From Alphaproteobacteria bacterium UBA685 (GTDB taxonomy: Bacteria > Pseudomonadota > Alphaproteobacteria > Puniceispirillales > Puniceispirillaceae), in NCBI GenBank assembly GCA_002299005.1, contig DBMZ01000073.1:1-22546 (forward strand): DNA of 22,546 bases, given 5' to 3'. Position numbers and translations under genes: made by a program. Positions 20,196 to 22,546 of this stretch are shown here, piece by piece (the first letter of the stretch is position 1; the number at the start of each line of letters is the position of its first letter). The notes beneath the pieces are model-generated. The model worked only from the letters and a program-made list of their open reading frames with translations. It did no database searches and was not told the origin of the DNA.

Positions 20196-21892
20196 AGCGC
20201 GCCTTTCGCGAAATCATCTGGCCTGCCAAGCCGCAACCAGCGCAGTCAAAACGCATTGCGCTAGGGCGCCTATCTGTGGGCACATTTTTTGCCTTTCTAT
20301 GCTTTTCACTCATCGGCGCGAAAGCCTTTTATCTTGCCACAAACAAAGATTTACGCTCGCAATTTGCCAGCCCAAAACCAGCGGCGATTGAACGCGGTCA
20401 TATCACCGACCGCAATGGCAAGGTCTTGGCAACATCTGTGCCTGTCAAAATTCTTCATGCCGACCCACAGCTTATTCTAGACCCGTTCGAGACAGCCGCC
20501 TTGCTAGCCCCCCTTCTGCCCAATTGGACCGAAGAGCGTCTGCTGAACCGCTTTGCCAAAAAGACCCGCTATATTGAGCTTGAGCGCCGCCTGACACCGC
20601 GCCGCCATGAAGAGATCATGCAGCTAGGCCTGCCAGGCATTGCCTTTAGCCCCACAAATGCCCGCCTCTATCCGCATGGCAATGAGGCCGCCCATATTCT
20701 TGGCACGATTGATGTGGATGGTAAGGGCATTGCGGGCATTGAAAAGCAATTTAATGCAGAGCTCTCAAAGGGTGAGCCTATCGCCTTATCGGTTGATATT
20801 GGCGTTCAAGCCATCCTGCGCACCGAAATCCAAAAGCAAATTGATAGCTTTGAAGCCATCGGCGGTGCCGGTCTTGTGCTTGATATGAAGACAGGCGAAT
20901 TATTGGCGCTTACCTCCCTGCCAGACTTCAACCCTAATCATTTCAATAAGGCGATTGATGATGCCCGCTTTAACCGCGCGACCAAAGGCGTCTTCGAGAT
21001 GGGCTCTATCTTTAAAGTCCTCAATACCGCCATCGCGCTTGAGACAGGGGCCGCCCAAATGGGCCAGCATTATGAAGTCTCAAAACCGCTTTATATATCG
21101 CGGCGCAGTATTTCTGATTATCACATGATGAAGCGAGACCTCAGCCTGTCTGAGGTATTGGTTTATTCATCTAATATCGGGTCTGCGCGTATTGCGGATG
21201 CTATCGGGGCAGAGGCACAACGTGCCTATATGGAGCGCCTCGGCCTTCTTGACCGCCTATCGATTGAACTGCCCGAAGTGGCAAGACCACTTATCCCGCA
21301 ACGTTGGGAGCGCCTCTCAGCGATGACGATCTCGTTTGGTCACGGCATGTCTGTGACGCCTGTTCATGCCTCAGCCGCTATCGCCGCCGCCGCAGGTGAT
21401 GGCATCTACCGCGCCCCAACATTGCTAAAAAGAGACCCGTTAACACCGCTGATTGAACAGCGCATTTTCTCTGCTGAGAATGTGAAGGCGTTGCGTTCAA
21501 TGATGCGTCTTGTGGTCTCTCACAAAGATGGCACAGGCAATTTTGCCGAAGCGCCCGGCTATTTGGTTGGTGGCAAAACTGGCACCGCTGAAAAGGTCGT
21601 CGATGGGCGCTATAGCAAGGATAAGAATATGGTATCCTTTATTGGCACCTTCCCGGCGCATGACCCGGCCTATCTTATCTTTGTCATGGTCGATGAGCCA
21701 GAGGGACAAAAACATTCTTATGGCTATGCGACAGCTGGCTGGGTAGCGGCACCTGCCATTCGCAAGATTGTTGAACAAATCGCGCCAAAGCTTGGCATTC
21801 TTCCTGTTGACGAAAATGCGCCCGAAATTCGCCAGAATCTTGTGCCAAATATTCGTATTGGCAAAGAGGAGGGTACCAGTGCGGCTCTGTGA
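20192..21892 (+). CDS. ftsI: Septal peptidoglycan transpeptidase FtsI (PBP3)
   Basis: A class B penicillin-binding protein of 566 residues making septal cross-links with FtsW. It has a short basic cytosolic N-terminus, a TM helix at about 25-48 (LSVGTFFAFLCFSLIGAKAF), a pedestal domain opening with IERGHITDRNGKVLATS, and a transpeptidase domain. Active-site motifs are S272-IFK (SxxK, from EMGSIFK), SSN at 326-328 (SxN) and KTGTA at 462-466 (KTG). The second position of SxxK is Ile where Thr is usual. The gene overlaps ftsL by four bases and murE by 14 bases, so translation of the three is coupled. Confidence 0.97.
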   Translation: MKRAFREIIWPAKPQPAQSKRIALGRLSVGTFFAFLCFSLIGAKAFYLATNKDLRSQFASPKPAAIERGHITDRNGKVLATSVPVKILHADPQLILDPFETAALLAPLLPNWTEERLLNRFAKKTRYIELERRLTPRRHEEIMQLGLPGIAFSPTNARLYPHGNEAAHILGTIDVDGKGIAGIEKQFNAELSKGEPIALSVDIGVQAILRTEIQKQIDSFEAIGGAGLVLDMKTGELLALTSLPDFNPNHFNKAIDDARFNRATKGVFEMGSIFKVLNTAIALETGAAQMGQHYEVSKPLYISRRSISDYHMMKRDLSLSEVLVYSSNIGSARIADAIGAEAQRAYMERLGLLDRLSIELPEVARPLIPQRWERLSAMTISFGHGMSVTPVHASAAIAAAAGDGIYRAPTLLKRDPLTPLIEQRIFSAENVKALRSMMRLVVSHKDGTGNFAEAPGYLVGGKTGTAEKVVDGRYSKDKNMVSFIGTFPAHDPAYLIFVMVDEPEGQKHSYGYATAGWVAAPAIRKIVEQIAPKLGILPVDENAPEIRQNLVPNIRIGKEEGTSAAL

Positions 21893-22546
21893 TATCGTTG
21901 AAAATTGGCCTGTTAAAGATAAGCCCGCACAGACCATCATCACCGGGCTGAGCGCGGATTCGCGCCGCATTAAGGCCGGCAGCCTATTCATTGCTATCAC
22001 AGGCAATCAGGCAGATGGCCATGACCATATCAAACAGGCGATTGCCAATGGCGCGGTTGCGGTCATGGGGGAAAAGCCGCTTGATGATATCTCTGTGCCT
22101 TATTTGGCATCAGCCAGCATTCGCGCTGATTATGCCAAAGCCTGCGCGAAATTCTGGCCAAAGCGCCCCTCTATCCAAGCCGCGATCACAGGCACTAATG
22201 GCAAGACGTCAATCGCTGAATTCCTACGCCAGATTTGGCAGAAATCAACTTGGGAAGCAGCCTCTCTTGGCACTTTGGGCGCCAAGACAGCGCGCACAGG
22301 CCTTAGCCTTGATGAGCCTCATCTCGCCGTCGCTGGTCTGACCACGCCTGGGCCTGATGATCTTTTTGCGACCATTGATGCGCTCGCGCGTCAATCTGTG
22401 CGGTGCCTTGCGCTTGAAGCCTCATCGCACGGGATTGACCAAGATAGGCTCTCGCCGCTTTCGATCCATGTGGCTGGTTTCTCAAACCTAAGCCGTGACC
22501 ATCTTGATTATCACGGCGATATGGACAGCTATTTTGCGACCAAATT
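21879..22546 (+). CDS. murE: UDP-N-acetylmuramoyl-tripeptide synthetase MurE, N-terminal part, cut by window edge
   Basis: MurE adds the third amino acid (meso-diaminopimelate in most Gram-negatives) to UDP-MurNAc-L-Ala-D-Glu in the cytosol. The start is GTG 21879, with an excellent GAGGAGGG site 5-6 bases upstream, and the frame stays open for 222 codons to the edge. Motifs seen: LSADSRRIKAGSLFIAITG with GHD (UDP-sugar-binding N-domain), the ATP loop AITGTNGKTS, the substrate motif GLTTPGP, LEASSHGIDQDRL, and the family block FSNLSRDHLDYHGDMDSYF. The DNPR/DAP-selecting motif is beyond the window. It overlaps ftsI by 14 bases. Confidence 0.96.
   Translation, partial: MRLCDIVENWPVKDKPAQTIITGLSADSRRIKAGSLFIAITGNQADGHDHIKQAIANGAVAVMGEKPLDDISVPYLASASIRADYAKACAKFWPKRPSIQAAITGTNGKTSIAEFLRQIWQKSTWEAASLGTLGAKTARTGLSLDEPHLAVAGLTTPGPDDLFATIDALARQSVRCLALEASSHGIDQDRLSPLSIHVAGFSNLSRDHLDYHGDMDSYFATK

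Noticed and set aside
21497..22006. 169-codon minus-strand open frame opposite ftsI/murE
   Set aside because: It is the antisense of well-supported genes and has no recognisable motif.
1..22546. CRISPR arrays, prophage genes or intact insertion sequences
   Set aside because: No regular repeat-spacer series, transposase, integrase or phage structural gene was seen on either strand.

Overview
The window looks like chromosomal DNA of a free-living, probably marine, alphaproteobacterium. Supporting signs are a dcw cluster starting mraZ-rsmH-ftsL-ftsI-murE, an alphaproteobacterial-type FtsL, a Uup next to a DjlA-like protein, a CrbS-like transporter/kinase fusion, an ScfR-type regulator, and moderate GC with very short intergenic gaps. 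A SAR116-like lineage is my guess; the sequence alone does not prove it. Genes are cut by both window edges: a universal stress protein on the left and murE on the right.

Layout. 1-1250: a partial uspA (minus), a 365-bp gap with two hairpins, and rsmJ (plus). 1214-6406 (minus): a complete HAAT-family ABC importer (Tat-exported binding protein, LivH, LivM, LivG, LivF) with tightly coupled genes, a strong hairpin between the binding-protein gene and the permease genes, and a terminator after livF. 6581-11848 (plus): a signalling cassette of five genes: an XRE/ScfR regulator, a lone receiver domain, a small two-TM protein, a SLC5-STAC-histidine kinase fusion and a CoA-binding protein. 12125-13265 (minus): a DUF2237 protein and a PlsC-like acyltransferase. 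13338-16681: an unrecognised small protein overlapping tusA tail to tail, then a DjlA-like J-protein and Uup. 16753-17147: RNase P RNA. 17430-18073: a secreted spondin-like protein with a strong terminator. 18228-22546: MraZ-box-like repeats and the start of the division/cell-wall cluster.

Most interesting is the 6.6-11.9 kb cassette. The ScfR-type regulator carries, between its HTH and its C-terminal domain, a segment that aligns without gaps to the DHp helices of the kinase three genes downstream (17 of 53 identical). The phospho-accepting histidine is in register, but the surrounding E/R/T/P catalytic residues are lost. With the output-less receiver between them, this suggests a compact relay: transporter-kinase, receiver, then a His-bearing transcription factor. 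Known roles of related families (CrbS for acetate, ScfR for short-chain acyl-CoA metabolism) make short-chain carboxylates the natural signal to test. The relay itself is inference.
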